From Achromobacter aloeverae (GTDB lineage Bacteria; Pseudomonadota; Gammaproteobacteria; Burkholderiales; Burkholderiaceae_B), in NCBI RefSeq assembly GCF_004121055.1, contig NZ_PYAL01000005.1, forward strand, positions 186,001 to 250,000: a stretch of 64,000 nt of DNA, written 5' to 3'. Below the pieces are notes generated by a model that made no database searches, was not told the origin of the DNA, and saw nothing but the letters and a program-made list of their open reading frames with translations. The translations under genes were made by a program, and so were the position numbers. Shown one piece after another: positions 25,267 through 34,525 of this stretch (positions are counted from its first letter, which is position 1; each line of letters starts with the position of its first letter).

Positions 25267-26607
25267 TCATCGCGCGTCCATCCCGTGCACCAGGCGCGCG
25301 CCGACTTCGTAGCAGCATTCGCGCGTGCGCCGCCACGGCGCGCGTTGGATGGGCGTGACGGGCAGCGGCAGATCGTCCTCCGTCTTCGCGCCCAGCACCA
25401 GGCGCGCCAGTTCGCGGCCCAACACAGTGCCGGGGGCGATGCCGCGCCCGTTGTAGCCGCTGAAGGAAACGGTGTTGCGCGCCGCGCGATGCAGGCGCGG
25501 CAGGGCATCGGTGGTCATGCCTATGGTGCCGTACCACTCGTGCTCGAAAGGGATGTCCTTGAGGGCCGGATAGAGCTGCGCCAGGGCGCGGCGTCCCCAT
25601 TGCGTATGGATGCGCAAGCCGGCGCCGGACAGCGCCCCTACGCTGCCGAACACCAGGCGGCCGGCATCGTCGTAGCGGAAGGAGGACAGCACCTGCCGCG
25701 TATCCCATGCGCCTTGCCGTTCCGGCAGGATACGTTCGCGCAGGGCGGGGGTAAGCGGCGCGGTCGCCATGTTGAAGTAGGGCAGGCGCACCAGCTCCGT
25801 GCGCAGGCTGGCCCACGGACCATCCTGGTGACTGTAGGCATTGGATGCCACGATGACCCAGCGCGCGCGCACTACCGCGCCCGTCTGCGTGCCTAGCTCC
25901 CAATGCGACTGCCGGTCGTGCGCGGCCGTCACCGGGCTTGCTGTATGGATGGCGGCGCCGGCTTTCATAGCCGCGCGCGCCAGGCCGCGCGCATAGGCCA
26001 GCGGCTGTATGGTGCCGGCGCGCAGGTCCAGCAGCGCGCCCGTATAGGCGTCGGTGCCGGTCTTGGCGCGTGTCGCTTCGGCATCGAGCAGATGCACGGG
26101 CGCCTTCAGCGCCGACCACTGTCGCGCGCGTTCCGTGATTTCCTTCAGCCCGGCCCGGCCCACCGCGCAATGCAGGGTGCCGGTGCGCGTTGCCTGGCAA
26201 TCGATGGCGTGGCGCCGTATCAGCTCGAACACCAGGTCGGGCGCATTGCCCAGGATGTCCAGCAGCCGTGCGCCGTAGGTCTCGCCGAGCACGGCGGACA
26301 GTTCGGCGGGCATGACCCACATGCCTGCATTGACCAGGCCGACGTTGCGGCCGGAACCGCCATAGCCGATTTCCTCCGCTTCCAGCACCGCAACACGCGC
26401 GCCGCCTTCGGCCAGGTGCAGGGCGGCGGACAACCCGGTATAGCCGGCGCCGACGATGGCGACATCCACGGCCTGGTCCGCCTGCAAGGGCGGAGTGACG
26501 GGCGCGGGCGGCGCCGTCGCCTCCCAGAGGCCATGCGAGCGGCGGTCATTCTTCATCAGGGTTATCCCGGGTCCGGCGAATAGGGGCTCATGCGTAAACG
26601 TCATCAA
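25267..26607 (-). CDS. amaA: L-pipecolate oxidase, FAD-dependent (DAO family)
   Basis: 446 residues. The FAD fold DVAIVGAGYTGLSAALHLAEGGARVAVLEA begins at about residue 48 and GSGRNVGLVNAG follows, as in glycine/sarcosine/pipecolate oxidases. SFSGYNGRGIAPGTVLGRELA near the end is the C-terminal FAD contact. L-pipecolate is oxidised to piperideine-6-carboxylate, which hydrolyses to the substrate of AmaB encoded downstream. The start may be ATG 26607 or ATG 26556; neither has a strong ribosome-binding site. The context of amaB and a LysR regulator makes this role more likely than other members of the family. Confidence 0.83.
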   Translation of the reverse strand: MMTFTHEPLFAGPGITLMKNDRRSHGLWEATAPPAPVTPPLQADQAVDVAIVGAGYTGLSAALHLAEGGARVAVLEAEEIGYGGSGRNVGLVNAGMWVMPAELSAVLGETYGARLLDILGNAPDLVFELIRRHAIDCQATRTGTLHCAVGRAGLKEITERARQWSALKAPVHLLDAEATRAKTGTDAYTGALLDLRAGTIQPLAYARGLARAAMKAGAAIHTASPVTAAHDRQSHWELGTQTGAVVRARWVIVASNAYSHQDGPWASLRTELVRLPYFNMATAPLTPALRERILPERQGAWDTRQVLSSFRYDDAGRLVFGSVGALSGAGLRIHTQWGRRALAQLYPALKDIPFEHEWYGTIGMTTDALPRLHRAARNTVSFSGYNGRGIAPGTVLGRELARLVLGAKTEDDLPLPVTPIQRAPWRRTRECCYEVGARLVHGMDAR

Positions 26608-26698
26608 CTGACGGGAAACCAGTGCATTCTGTCCACGCCCGTCCCAGGCGTCAAACGATGTTCTTGCCTGATGTCATGCGGATATAGAATGACCTACC

Positions 26699-27607
26699 AT
26701 GACACTCGTACGCCGTTTCCTGCCGCCCACCGCCGAACTGTGCGCCTTCGAAGCCGCGGCCCGGCGACGAAGCTTCACCGCTGCCGCCGAAGAACTGAAC
26801 CTGACCCAGAGCGCCGTCAGTCGCCAGATTCGCTCGCTGGAAACGCTGCTGGGCGCGGACCTGTTCATCCGCGAACGGCAGACGGTGCGGCTGACGGCGG
26901 CCGGCGAAGCCTTCGCGCAAGAGGTGCGCGGCGCCTTGCAGCGCATCGCTACCGCCACGCTGGGATTTCGCGCCAATCCGCTGGGCGGCACGGTCAACCT
27001 GGCCGTGCTGCCGACGTTGGGCGCGCGCTGGCTGATGCCACGCCTGCCGGACTTCATCGCCACCCACCCCGATGTCACCGTCAATCTCATCACGCGCTTC
27101 GAGTCCTTCGATTTCCAGGTCGGATCGTTGGATGCCGCGATTCATTTCGGCGCCGACCATTGGCCCGGCGCGCGCCTGGATTTCCTGATGGAGGAAACCG
27201 TGGTGCCCGTGTGCAGTCCGCGCCTGAAGGCGCGTCATGGCTTTGCCGCCGCGGCGGACCTGGCCACCGCGCCGCTGCTGCACATCGTGTCGCGCCCGGA
27301 CGCCTGGGAGCGCTGGTTCGACGCCATGGGCGTGCCGGTCGCCGAAGTGCACGGCATGCTGGTGGACCAGATCGTTTTCGCCGCGCAGGCGGCCATCGCC
27401 GGCATGGGCGTGGCGGTATTGCCCCGGTTCCTGATCGAAGATGAACTACGGCGCGGCGACCTGGTGCTGGCGGTCGACCGGCCACTGCGCAGCCAGGGCA
27501 ATTACTACCTGGCCTGGCCGCCGGGCAAGCAGGACCTGGCGCCCTTGCAGGCCTTCCGGCGCTGGCTGCTGGCCCAGGCCGCCGAATTGCGCGCTACGTC
27601 GGCATGA
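26699..27607 (+). CDS. LysR-family regulator (GcvA-like) of the pipecolate genes
   Basis: 302 residues. The HTH reads [45 protein letters not shown], typical of the GcvA subgroup. The effector domain has [20 protein letters not shown] and a [16 protein letters not shown] end, also GcvA-like. It is divergent from amaA with a 91-bp gap, and a homologous LysR gene accompanies amaAB in Pseudomonas. It is therefore the likely regulator of lysine/pipecolate use. TTCTTG-N16-TATAGA upstream (26661-26688) is a weak candidate promoter. Confidence 0.88.
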   Translation: MTLVRRFLPPTAELCAFEAAARRRSFTAAAEELNLTQSAVSRQIRSLETLLGADLFIRERQTVRLTAAGEAFAQEVRGALQRIATATLGFRANPLGGTVNLAVLPTLGARWLMPRLPDFIATHPDVTVNLITRFESFDFQVGSLDAAIHFGADHWPGARLDFLMEETVVPVCSPRLKARHGFAAAADLATAPLLHIVSRPDAWERWFDAMGVPVAEVHGMLVDQIVFAAQAAIAGMGVAVLPRFLIEDELRRGDLVLAVDRPLRSQGNYYLAWPPGKQDLAPLQAFRRWLLAQAAELRATSA

Positions 27608-27639
27608 GGCCAGGCCCGCGCAGCCGCAAGGCGCATGGA

Positions 27640-28488
27640 TCAATAGGCGTGTTCGGGCGCCGGGAAGCTGCCGTCCTTGACCGCGCGCACATAGGCGGCG
27701 ACCGCTGCCTGGATGCTGTCGGCGCCTTCCATGAAGTTGCGCACGAAGCGCGCCTTGCGGCCCGGGAAGACATTCAGCATGTCGTGCAGCACCAGCACCT
27801 GGCCCGAGCAGTCGGCGCCCGCGCCGATGCCGATGGTGGGGATGCCCACTTCCGCGGTGATTTCAGCGGCCAGTGCGGCGGGCACCATTTCATAGAGCAG
27901 CATGGCGGCGCCGGCATCGCGCGCGGCACGCGCCTGCTGCTTCAGGTGGGCCGCGCTGGCTTCATCCTTGCCCTGCACGCGGTAGCCGCCGAGGGCATGC
28001 ACGAATTGCGGCGTCAGTCCCATATGGGCGCACACCGGCACGCCGCGCTCGGCCAGGAAGGCGATGGTGTCGGTGAACCACGATGAGCGCTGGTCCAGGC
28101 CCTCGATCTTGATCATGTGGGCGCCGGCCGCCATCAGGGCCGCCGAGCTGGCATAGGCTTGCGCCGGCGATTCCTGGTAGCTGTTCCAGGGCAGGTCCGC
28201 CAGCACCCACGCGCTGCGGTTGCCGCGCACCACGCATTGGGTGTGATAGACGATGTGCTCCAGCGTGACGGGCAGCGTCGACGCCTGGCCCTGGATCACA
28301 TTGCCCAGCGAGTCGCCGATCAGCAGGATGTCCACGCCGCATTGGTCCAGCAGCGCCGCGAAGCTGGCGTCATAGCAGGTCAGCATGGCGATTTTCTCGC
28401 CTTGCTTGTACATCGCCTGCAATTGGGCAAGGGTGATGGGCTTGCGGGCGGCGGGGGTCGGAGCGCCACTGGCTGCGGTGGGATACAT
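27640..28488 (-). CDS. panB: 3-methyl-2-oxobutanoate hydroxymethyltransferase
   Basis: 282 residues from ATG 28488 with AGGAAAAAGG upstream; the longer open frame adds unrelated sequence. The first step of pantothenate synthesis is the transfer of a hydroxymethyl group from methylene-tetrahydrofolate to 2-oxoisovalerate. Conserved parts include [31 protein letters not shown] (magnesium-binding aspartates), [16 protein letters not shown] and [25 protein letters not shown]. No panC lies beside it, so the pathway genes are scattered. Confidence 0.96.
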   Translation of the reverse strand: MYPTAASGAPTPAARKPITLAQLQAMYKQGEKIAMLTCYDASFAALLDQCGVDILLIGDSLGNVIQGQASTLPVTLEHIVYHTQCVVRGNRSAWVLADLPWNSYQESPAQAYASSAALMAAGAHMIKIEGLDQRSSWFTDTIAFLAERGVPVCAHMGLTPQFVHALGGYRVQGKDEASAAHLKQQARAARDAGAAMLLYEMVPAALAAEITAEVGIPTIGIGAGADCSGQVLVLHDMLNVFPGRKARFVRNFMEGADSIQAAVAAYVRAVKDGSFPAPEHAY

Positions 28489-28752
28489 GGGCAAACCTTT
28501 TTCCTGATGGCTCGAAGCGCTCCATTCTAGTGCGGTATGCGCGGTCTTGGTGCATTGCGTCATGCAGCCCGGCGGACCGAGCGCGGGGCGTCCGCGTTCC
28601 ACTGATGGCGCGCGGCCGCGTGCGCCGGCGTCGTCGACCCATCCGTCGTTTCCCATCCCTTTCTACCTCCTTTAGCCAAGTACGGCGGTAGGAACGCCTC
28701 GTTAAAATTTTTTTCGGACCGCGCGCGAGGCGTGGCTAAAGGTGGATACCGC

Positions 28753-30174
28753 ATGAACTGGCGCCGCGCTTCGCTAGGGCTGGTACTGGCGTGCCTGACG
28801 GGATGGCTTGCCGGCGGCGCGCATGCCCAGCAGGCCGCCATCCTGGACCCCGGCGAGGCGCGGGCCATCGCGGCCGATGGCTATCTCTACGCCTACCCCA
28901 TGCTGGTGATGGAGACCGCGCGTCGCATCCAGACCAACATCGTCGAGCCCGATACGCGGCTGGGCGAGGGCGCGCCGGTCAACCGCTACACGCATATGTC
29001 CCGCTTGCCCGAGGCGCTGCTGCACGGCATCGGCTCCACGCCGGATGCCGACGTGCTGTGGTCATCCCTGTGGTTCGACGTGGCGCGTGAGCCGCTGATC
29101 ATCGAGGTGCCCGACGCGCAAGGACGCTACTTCATGATGATGGCGGCGGATATGTGGTCCGATGTCTTCGCGGCGCCGGGCACGCGCACCACGCCCGGAG
29201 GGCCGCAGGCCTATGCCATCGCCGCGCGGGACTGGCGCGGCACGCTGCCGCGCGGCGTCGAGGTGCTGCGCGCACCCACTCCCAGCGGTTGGCTGCACGT
29301 GCGCATCGCGTTGGCAGGGAGCGCGGACCTGGCCGCCGCGCAGGCCTTCCAGGCGGGCTTCCTGGCCACGCCCCTGTCCGCCTGGCGCAAGAAGGGCGCA
29401 TCGCCGTCCCCCGGCACGTATAACGTGGCCCTCCCGCGCACGCCACCGGTGGAGCAGGTGGCGAGCATGAGCGCAGCGGATTATTTCGCGGCTTTCGCCG
29501 AGCTGGCGGGTCGCTATCCGCCGCATGACAACGACACGCCGATATTGCAGCGCCTGCGCCGGCTGGGCATCGTGCCCGGCAGCCGCTTCGAGTTCGCGCG
29601 CCTGCCCGCGGTGCTACAGGCCGCCGTCAACGAGGGCGTGCAGGCCGGGCAGGCGCGCGTGCGATCGGGGCCGGAACCGCGCGTCGGCAATGCCGGCCTG
29701 GTCATGCCCATGAAGCGGCGTGGCACCTACGGTACCGATTATGCGTTGCGCGCGCGGTCGATGCGCCAGGCCTGGGTCGTCCCCTTGAGCGAGGACTTGA
29801 TACAGGCGCGCGCCGATACCGATAGCGAAGGCCGGCAGCTGGACGGCTCCTTTCGCTACGAGCTGCGCTTCGAACGGTTGCAGCAGCCACCGGTGCGGGG
29901 ATTCTGGACCGTCACGCTGTATAACGACCGGGAGGCCTTGCTCGACAACATGGGTAACCGCTACGCGGTGCGCGCCCGCGACAGGATCAATATGGCCGCC
30001 GATGGAACGGCGACGATCTATCTGCAATATGAAACGCCCCTGGAAGACCGCGTGCGCAATTGGCTGCCGTCGCCGCAAAGCGGCCACTTCTCGCTGGTCC
30101 TGCGTCTCTACTGGCCGGATAACGCGGCGGTGGAGGGCGCCTGGGCGCCGCCATCGATCCGGCGGATTCGATGA
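28753..30174 (+). CDS. Exported DUF1254/DUF1214 protein
   Basis: 473 residues from ATG 28753, with GGTGGAT upstream; a GTG seven codons earlier is possible. A signal peptide (NWRRASLGLVLACLTGWLAGGAHA) precedes the mature chain. The first half matches DUF1254 (AIAADGYLYAYPMLVMETARRIQT, and LWFDVAREPLIIEVPDAQGRYFMMMAADMWSDVF). The second half matches DUF1214 (FRYELRFERLQQPPVRGFWTVTLYNDREAL and LRLYWPD). These proteins are secreted or periplasmic and their biochemical role is unknown. The gene converges on ubiA with only 18 bp between stop codons. Confidence 0.85.
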   Translation: MNWRRASLGLVLACLTGWLAGGAHAQQAAILDPGEARAIAADGYLYAYPMLVMETARRIQTNIVEPDTRLGEGAPVNRYTHMSRLPEALLHGIGSTPDADVLWSSLWFDVAREPLIIEVPDAQGRYFMMMAADMWSDVFAAPGTRTTPGGPQAYAIAARDWRGTLPRGVEVLRAPTPSGWLHVRIALAGSADLAAAQAFQAGFLATPLSAWRKKGASPSPGTYNVALPRTPPVEQVASMSAADYFAAFAELAGRYPPHDNDTPILQRLRRLGIVPGSRFEFARLPAVLQAAVNEGVQAGQARVRSGPEPRVGNAGLVMPMKRRGTYGTDYALRARSMRQAWVVPLSEDLIQARADTDSEGRQLDGSFRYELRFERLQQPPVRGFWTVTLYNDREALLDNMGNRYAVRARDRINMAADGTATIYLQYETPLEDRVRNWLPSPQSGHFSLVLRLYWPDNAAVEGAWAPPSIRRIR

Positions 30175-30192
30175 AGCCGGCGCCGCCGGCAA

Positions 30193-31131
30193 TCAGGCCG
30201 TCACTGACGCCGCCAGGCCGCCCGCCACCGACGCCGCGACCAGCATCACGCCCACCCAGAGATTGGCGCGGAACAAGCCGAGTCCCAGTTCGGGACGCCG
30301 CACGTCGAAGCGCAGCAGCTGCCAGGCCAGGTGGATCGCGATCAAGGCCATGCCGGCGTAATACGGCCAGCCCATGCCGACGGCCCAGCCGCCGACCGTC
30401 CACAGCGCCATCGTGGCCACGTAGAACGCGCCCACCCAGGTCTTGCCGGCTTCGCCGAAGCGCAGCGCGGTGGAATGCAGGCCCAGGCGGCGATCGTCGC
30501 GTACGTCGATGTACGCGTAGATCGTGTCATAGCCGATCTGCCAGGCGATGGTGCCGATATACACCGCGATCGCGCCCCAGGGCACCACCCCGCGCGTGTC
30601 CGACCAGGCCATCAGCATGCCCCAGTTGAAGCACACGCCCAGCACGGCCTGCGGCCAATACGTGAAGCGCTTGCAGAGCGGGTAGATCACCACGATGGGC
30701 AGCAGCGCCACGGCCAGCCAGCGGCTCATGGGGTTGATGAAGAACAGCAGCGAAGCGCACACCGCCAATTGGGCCAGCAGAAACCACAGCGCCTGGCGCA
30801 GGGTCAGCTGCCCGCTGGTCAACGGCCGATAGCGCGTGCGTTCGACGTGCTTGTCGATGTCGCGATCGAAGATATCGTTCAGCGTGCAGCCGATGCCCCG
30901 CATCAGCAGGGCGCCGAGCGAGAACACCACCAGGCGCGCCAGGTCCGGCCAACCGGCGGCCGCCTGCCCCAGCGCGGCCAGCGCCGGCAGCAGGGTCAGC
31001 CAGGTGCCGATGGGCCGGTCCAGCCGGCATAGCCGCGCATAGGGGCCCCATGAAAGGGGCAACCAGCGCGCCACCCAGTCATCGAAAACGATGTCATTCA
31101 GATCGATATGGCTGGATGATTGCCGCGCCAT
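30193..31131 (-). CDS. ubiA: 4-hydroxybenzoate octaprenyltransferase
   Basis: 312 residues from ATG 31131, two bases after the stop of the aminotransferase gene. It is an integral membrane enzyme with eight or nine hydrophobic helices. The first aspartate-rich motif, NDIFDRDIDKHVERTRYRPL, starts at 85. The second, DTIYAYIDVRDDRRLGLHS, lies at about 206-224. Both bind the magnesium-diphosphate of the polyprenyl donor. It attaches the isoprenoid tail to 4-hydroxybenzoate in ubiquinone synthesis. GLCRLDRPIGTW-like opening residues (35-44) are standard for UbiA. Confidence 0.95.
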   Translation of the reverse strand: MARQSSSHIDLNDIVFDDWVARWLPLSWGPYARLCRLDRPIGTWLTLLPALAALGQAAAGWPDLARLVVFSLGALLMRGIGCTLNDIFDRDIDKHVERTRYRPLTSGQLTLRQALWFLLAQLAVCASLLFFINPMSRWLAVALLPIVVIYPLCKRFTYWPQAVLGVCFNWGMLMAWSDTRGVVPWGAIAVYIGTIAWQIGYDTIYAYIDVRDDRRLGLHSTALRFGEAGKTWVGAFYVATMALWTVGGWAVGMGWPYYAGMALIAIHLAWQLLRFDVRRPELGLGLFRANLWVGVMLVAASVAGGLAASVTA

Positions 31132-31133
31132 CG

Positions 31134-32339
31134 TCACGCCAGCTGCGCCTTGATCAGACGGCCCAGGATCGCCACGCCGCTGCGGATCTTGTCTTCCGGC
31201 ACCGTGACGAAGGACAGGCGCAGCGTGTTGCGCGGCGCCGGCGCGTTGGCGTAGAACGGTTCGCCGGGCACGAAGGCGACCTTCTCCTCGATGGCCTTTT
31301 GCAGCAGTTGGTTGGTGTCGATGCCTTCGGGCAGCGTGACCCAGATGAACATGCCGCCTTCCGGGCGCGTCCAGGTGGCCGACGACGGGAATTCCTTCTG
31401 CAGCGCGTCCAGCATGTAGTCGCATTGCTGGCGATAGAGTTCGCGCACGGTGGGCAGATGGGTGTCCAGGAAGCCGTCCTTGACGATTTCATACACGGCC
31501 ATCTGCGTCAGCGTGGCGGTGTGCAGGTCGGTGGCCTGCTTGGCCTGCACCAGCTTGTCGATCAGCTTGCGCGAGGCGGCGATGTAGCCCAGGCGCAGGC
31601 CGGGCGCCAGCACCTTGGAGAACGAACCCATGCGTATCACATGCGCGCCGGCGTCGGCGGCCAGCGACAGCAGGCTGGGCTCGGGCTCGCCGGCATAGCG
31701 CAGTTCGCCATAGGGGTCGTCCTCGACCACCGGCAGGCCCAGGCTGGCGGCGCGCGTGACCAGGGTCTCGCGGCGCTGGCGGCTGAGGGTGCGGCCGGTC
31801 GGGTTCTGGAAGTTGGGCAGCGCATAGAGGAAGCGCGCGCCGCTGGCATTCGATTCGGTCAGGGCTTCCGGCACCAGGCCGCCCTCGTCCGAGGCCACGG
31901 AAACGAAGCGCGGCTGGTACAGGCTGAACGACTGCAGGGCGCCCAGGTAGCTGGGGGTCTCCACCAGCACCTTGCTGTCCTTGTCCACCAGCACCTTGCC
32001 CAGCAGGTCCAGGGCTTGTTGCGAGCCGGACACGATGAGGATGTTTTCCGGCGCGACCTTGGCGCCCTTGCTGTTCAGGTCGTTGGCGACCCAGGCGCGC
32101 AGCGGCGCGTAGCCTTCGGTCGGGCCGTATTGCAGGGCCGACCGGCCGTTCGAAACCAGTACCTTGTCGAAGGCTGCCCGTACGACATCCACCGGAAATC
32201 CGCTCGGGGCCGGCAAGCCGCCCGCGAAGGAAATGACGTCCGGACGCTCGGTTACCTTGAGAATCTCGCGGATGGCCGAGCTGGTCAGTTGGGTGGCGCG
32301 TTCAGAAAAGGAACATTCGGGTTCGAAAGGCTTGTCCAT
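31134..32339 (-). CDS. PLP-dependent class I aminotransferase, 2-aminoadipate type
   Basis: 401 residues. Fold-type I aminotransferase: the PLP lysine is K242 in GSFSKVLAPGLRLGY. PNFQNPTG (175-182) and VVEDDPYGELRY (204-215) hold the cofactor. The FAGGLPAPSGFPVD opening and overall pattern match LysN/KAT-II-like 2-aminoadipate or multi-substrate aminotransferases related to the MocR effector domain, without its HTH. If it uses 2-aminoadipate, it would carry the product of the nearby amaB gene on to 2-oxoadipate. It could equally act on aromatic or branched-chain amino acids. It is cotranscribed with ubiA. Confidence 0.8.
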   Translation of the reverse strand: MDKPFEPECSFSERATQLTSSAIREILKVTERPDVISFAGGLPAPSGFPVDVVRAAFDKVLVSNGRSALQYGPTEGYAPLRAWVANDLNSKGAKVAPENILIVSGSQQALDLLGKVLVDKDSKVLVETPSYLGALQSFSLYQPRFVSVASDEGGLVPEALTESNASGARFLYALPNFQNPTGRTLSRQRRETLVTRAASLGLPVVEDDPYGELRYAGEPEPSLLSLAADAGAHVIRMGSFSKVLAPGLRLGYIAASRKLIDKLVQAKQATDLHTATLTQMAVYEIVKDGFLDTHLPTVRELYRQQCDYMLDALQKEFPSSATWTRPEGGMFIWVTLPEGIDTNQLLQKAIEEKVAFVPGEPFYANAPAPRNTLRLSFVTVPEDKIRSGVAILGRLIKAQLA

Positions 32340-32632
32340 GGATAGGTCTTAGGCTCAAAAGAACAAAAGCAATACGGTGCAATCAACCGGCCGCCCCACG
32401 GGCGGCGAACGAGCATTGTCCCACTTTTAGAAAAAAACGCCTGCAACAGGGGCGCCTGGTCCGTCCCCGCCGTCCCTTGCTCTTTCCCCTCTCTTTATCC
32501 CCGGTAGCGCGGCCGATGCCCGACTTGGCGTAAAGTGGCATTTTCCTTCGTTCGGCGTGTTTCTTCCGGCGTCTTTCGTCCGGCGGGCCGCCCGCCGCCT
32601 GTGCCGCACCTGTCGCGCAATCGCCATCCCCC
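32340..32632. other. Divergent intergenic region, no gene seen
   Basis: The 293 bp between the aminotransferase and the methionine-sulfoxide reductase gene hold the two divergent promoters. A plus-strand open frame runs through it but is the out-of-frame shadow of the following gene and has no homology. I see no clear operator or RNA structure. Confidence 0.5.
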
Positions 32633-33127
32633 ATGTTCACCATCGCCACCCCCACCACCCAGGACAAAGCCGGCCTGTACGCCGAAGTGACCGCGCAGGC
32701 GCGCGCGCTGCTGGACGGCGAGCACGACCGCATCGCCAACGCCGCCAACCTTGCCGCGCTGGTCTATCGCACCTTGCCGGACCTGAACTGGGCTGGCTTC
32801 TATTTCTTCGACGGCCGCGAACTGGTGCTCGGGCCCTTCCACGGCAATCCGGCCTGCGTGCGCATCGCGCTTGAGCGCGGCGTCTGCGGCGCCGCCGCCA
32901 GCCAGCGCCGCACCCAGGTGGTGCCGGACGTCCACGCCTTCCCGGGCCACATCGCCTGCGATGCGGCTTCCCGCTCGGAAATCGTGGTGCCGCTGGTGCT
33001 GGGCGATCGGCTCATCGGCGTCTGGGACGTGGACAGTCCGGTGCCCGGCCGTTTCGACGAAGCGGATCGCGTGGGCATGGAAGCCTTGTGCCGCGTCTAC
33101 CTGGACAGCCTGGGAAACGCTGGGTAA
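32633..33127 (+). CDS. msrC: Free methionine-(R)-sulfoxide reductase, GAF-domain type
   Basis: 164 residues, a single GAF domain of the YebR/fRMsr family. The three redox cysteines are in place: C75 in GNPACVRI, C85 in RGVCGAAA and C109 in HIACDAAS. E116 (SEIVVPL) and D132/D134 in GVWDVDSP line the substrate pocket. The enzyme reduces free methionine-R-sulfoxide using thioredoxin, giving protection from oxidants. It stands alone. ATG 32633 starts just where family homology starts. Confidence 0.93.
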   Translation: MFTIATPTTQDKAGLYAEVTAQARALLDGEHDRIANAANLAALVYRTLPDLNWAGFYFFDGRELVLGPFHGNPACVRIALERGVCGAAASQRRTQVVPDVHAFPGHIACDAASRSEIVVPLVLGDRLIGVWDVDSPVPGRFDEADRVGMEALCRVYLDSLGNAG

Positions 33128-33284
33128 TATCCGCAGACACCAATCCGCGCCGGTAACGGCGCAACCACGCCCCCCATGTCTCTTCACGCTGACCTCGCTC
33201 TCGTCCGCCCTGCCCATGGCAGCGCTGACGCACGCCTGGCCAGCCTGAAAAAAGCCAAAAAACAGCCGCTCGTCTGACCGGAGC

Positions 33285-33314
33285 GCTGTTCCGTCAGAAG
33301 AGCGACGGAACAGC
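33285..33314. repeat. Perfect 11-bp hairpin in the msrC/dapA-like gap
   Basis: GCTGTTCCGTC (33285-33295) pairs with GACGGAACAGC (33304-33314) around an 8-nt loop. There is no T-run directly after it on the plus strand. On the minus strand, runs of T follow at a distance. It may be a weak terminator after msrC or a protein-binding palindrome. The rest of the 289-bp gap shows nothing recognisable. Confidence 0.5.
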
Positions 33315-33416
33315 CAGCGGCCAGCAGCAGGGCGGCGGCGACAGGGCAGCAAGCTTTACTCCCCCCGTGGCGCTTCTTGCGGACTTTTCCCGGTCTTCAT
33401 GCAAGAAGGAATCGCC

Positions 33417-34304
33417 ATGTTCTACGTCCAGCCGCAAGACCCTTTCCACGGCATCTGGGTGCCGTTGGTTACGCCTTTCGTCGACCACGAGGTTGACCAC
33501 CCCGCGCTGCGCCGCCTGGTGCGCCACTATCGCCGCGCCGGCGTGCATGGGCTGATCGCCTGCGGCACCACCGCCGAAGCCGCCGCCATGGACCCGGCCG
33601 AGCAGGGGGCGGTGCTGGACACCATCCTGGCCGAGTCGGGCGCCGTGCCCGTCGTCATGGGCGTGGCCGGCAACAACCTGCGCCAAGTGCAGGCGCGCGC
33701 CCGCGAATGGGGTTCGCGGCCCATCGCCGGCCTGCTGGCCACCGCGCCGTACTACATCCGCCCGAGCCAGGCGGGGCTGCTGGACTGGTTCGGGGCGCTG
33801 GCGGACGCGGCGCCGGTGCCGTTGGTCCTTTACGACATTCCCTATCGAACCGGCGTGGCGCTGGAACTGGCGACGCTGCTGCGGCTGGCGGAGCATCCCA
33901 ATATCGCGGCCATCAAGGATTGCGGCGGATCGCTGGACAAGACCATCGCATTGATCGCCGACGGTCGGCTGGCGGTGCTGGCGGGCGAGGACCTGCAGGC
34001 CCTGACCACCTTGTGCCTGGGCGGCCGCGGGGTCATCGCCGCGTCGGCCCATGTGCGGCCCGATCTGTACGTGGCGCTCTACGACGCGGTGGCGGCGGGA
34101 CGCCTGGATCGTGCGCGCGATGTCTTCCACGCGCTGGCTCCGGTGATCCGGCTGCTGTACGCCGAACCCAATCCGGGTCCGGTGAAGGCCTTGCTGGGCC
34201 GGCTGCATGGTTTCGACGGCGCGGTGCGCGCGCCGCTGGCGGCGCCGGACCCGGCCCTGTTGCGGACGTTGGAGGAGACCGTAGCCGCGCTGCCCGGGGA
34301 ATGA
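33417..34304 (+). CDS. DapA-family aldolase/lyase (not canonical dihydrodipicolinate synthase)
   Basis: 295 residues from ATG 33417 (AAGGA upstream); another ATG six codons earlier is possible. The (beta/alpha)8 Schiff-base lyase fold is shown by GIWVPLVTPF, the catalytic tyrosine Y139 in LVLYDIPYRTG and the Schiff-base lysine K167 in AAIKDCGGS. The usual substrate-binding GTTGE is GTTAE here (50-54), and the PYYNKP segment reads PYYIRP. Pyruvate chemistry is probably kept, but the partner aldehyde may differ from that of DapA. It precedes a GMC oxidoreductase by 221 bp, so a joint catabolic role is possible. Confidence 0.82.
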   Translation: MFYVQPQDPFHGIWVPLVTPFVDHEVDHPALRRLVRHYRRAGVHGLIACGTTAEAAAMDPAEQGAVLDTILAESGAVPVVMGVAGNNLRQVQARAREWGSRPIAGLLATAPYYIRPSQAGLLDWFGALADAAPVPLVLYDIPYRTGVALELATLLRLAEHPNIAAIKDCGGSLDKTIALIADGRLAVLAGEDLQALTTLCLGGRGVIAASAHVRPDLYVALYDAVAAGRLDRARDVFHALAPVIRLLYAEPNPGPVKALLGRLHGFDGAVRAPLAAPDPALLRTLEETVAALPGE

Positions 34305-34525
34305 CGCAGGGGGACGCGCCTGGCATGGTGGAGGCATCGCGATGCCGGACTCCCCTGTCTCCGCGCCATTGCGGGGCGCGACGGGCGGCCCGTGGCGGTG
34401 CGGATTGCCTTCCTTTGCACGGTATTGCGCAGTGTTCTGTCTTCCACGGCATGGACTTGCCCTCGGCGTGCAAGTCGTCTAAAAACGGCTGGACCCGCCG
34501 CCACGAGCGGGACCGAGGAGACCAG

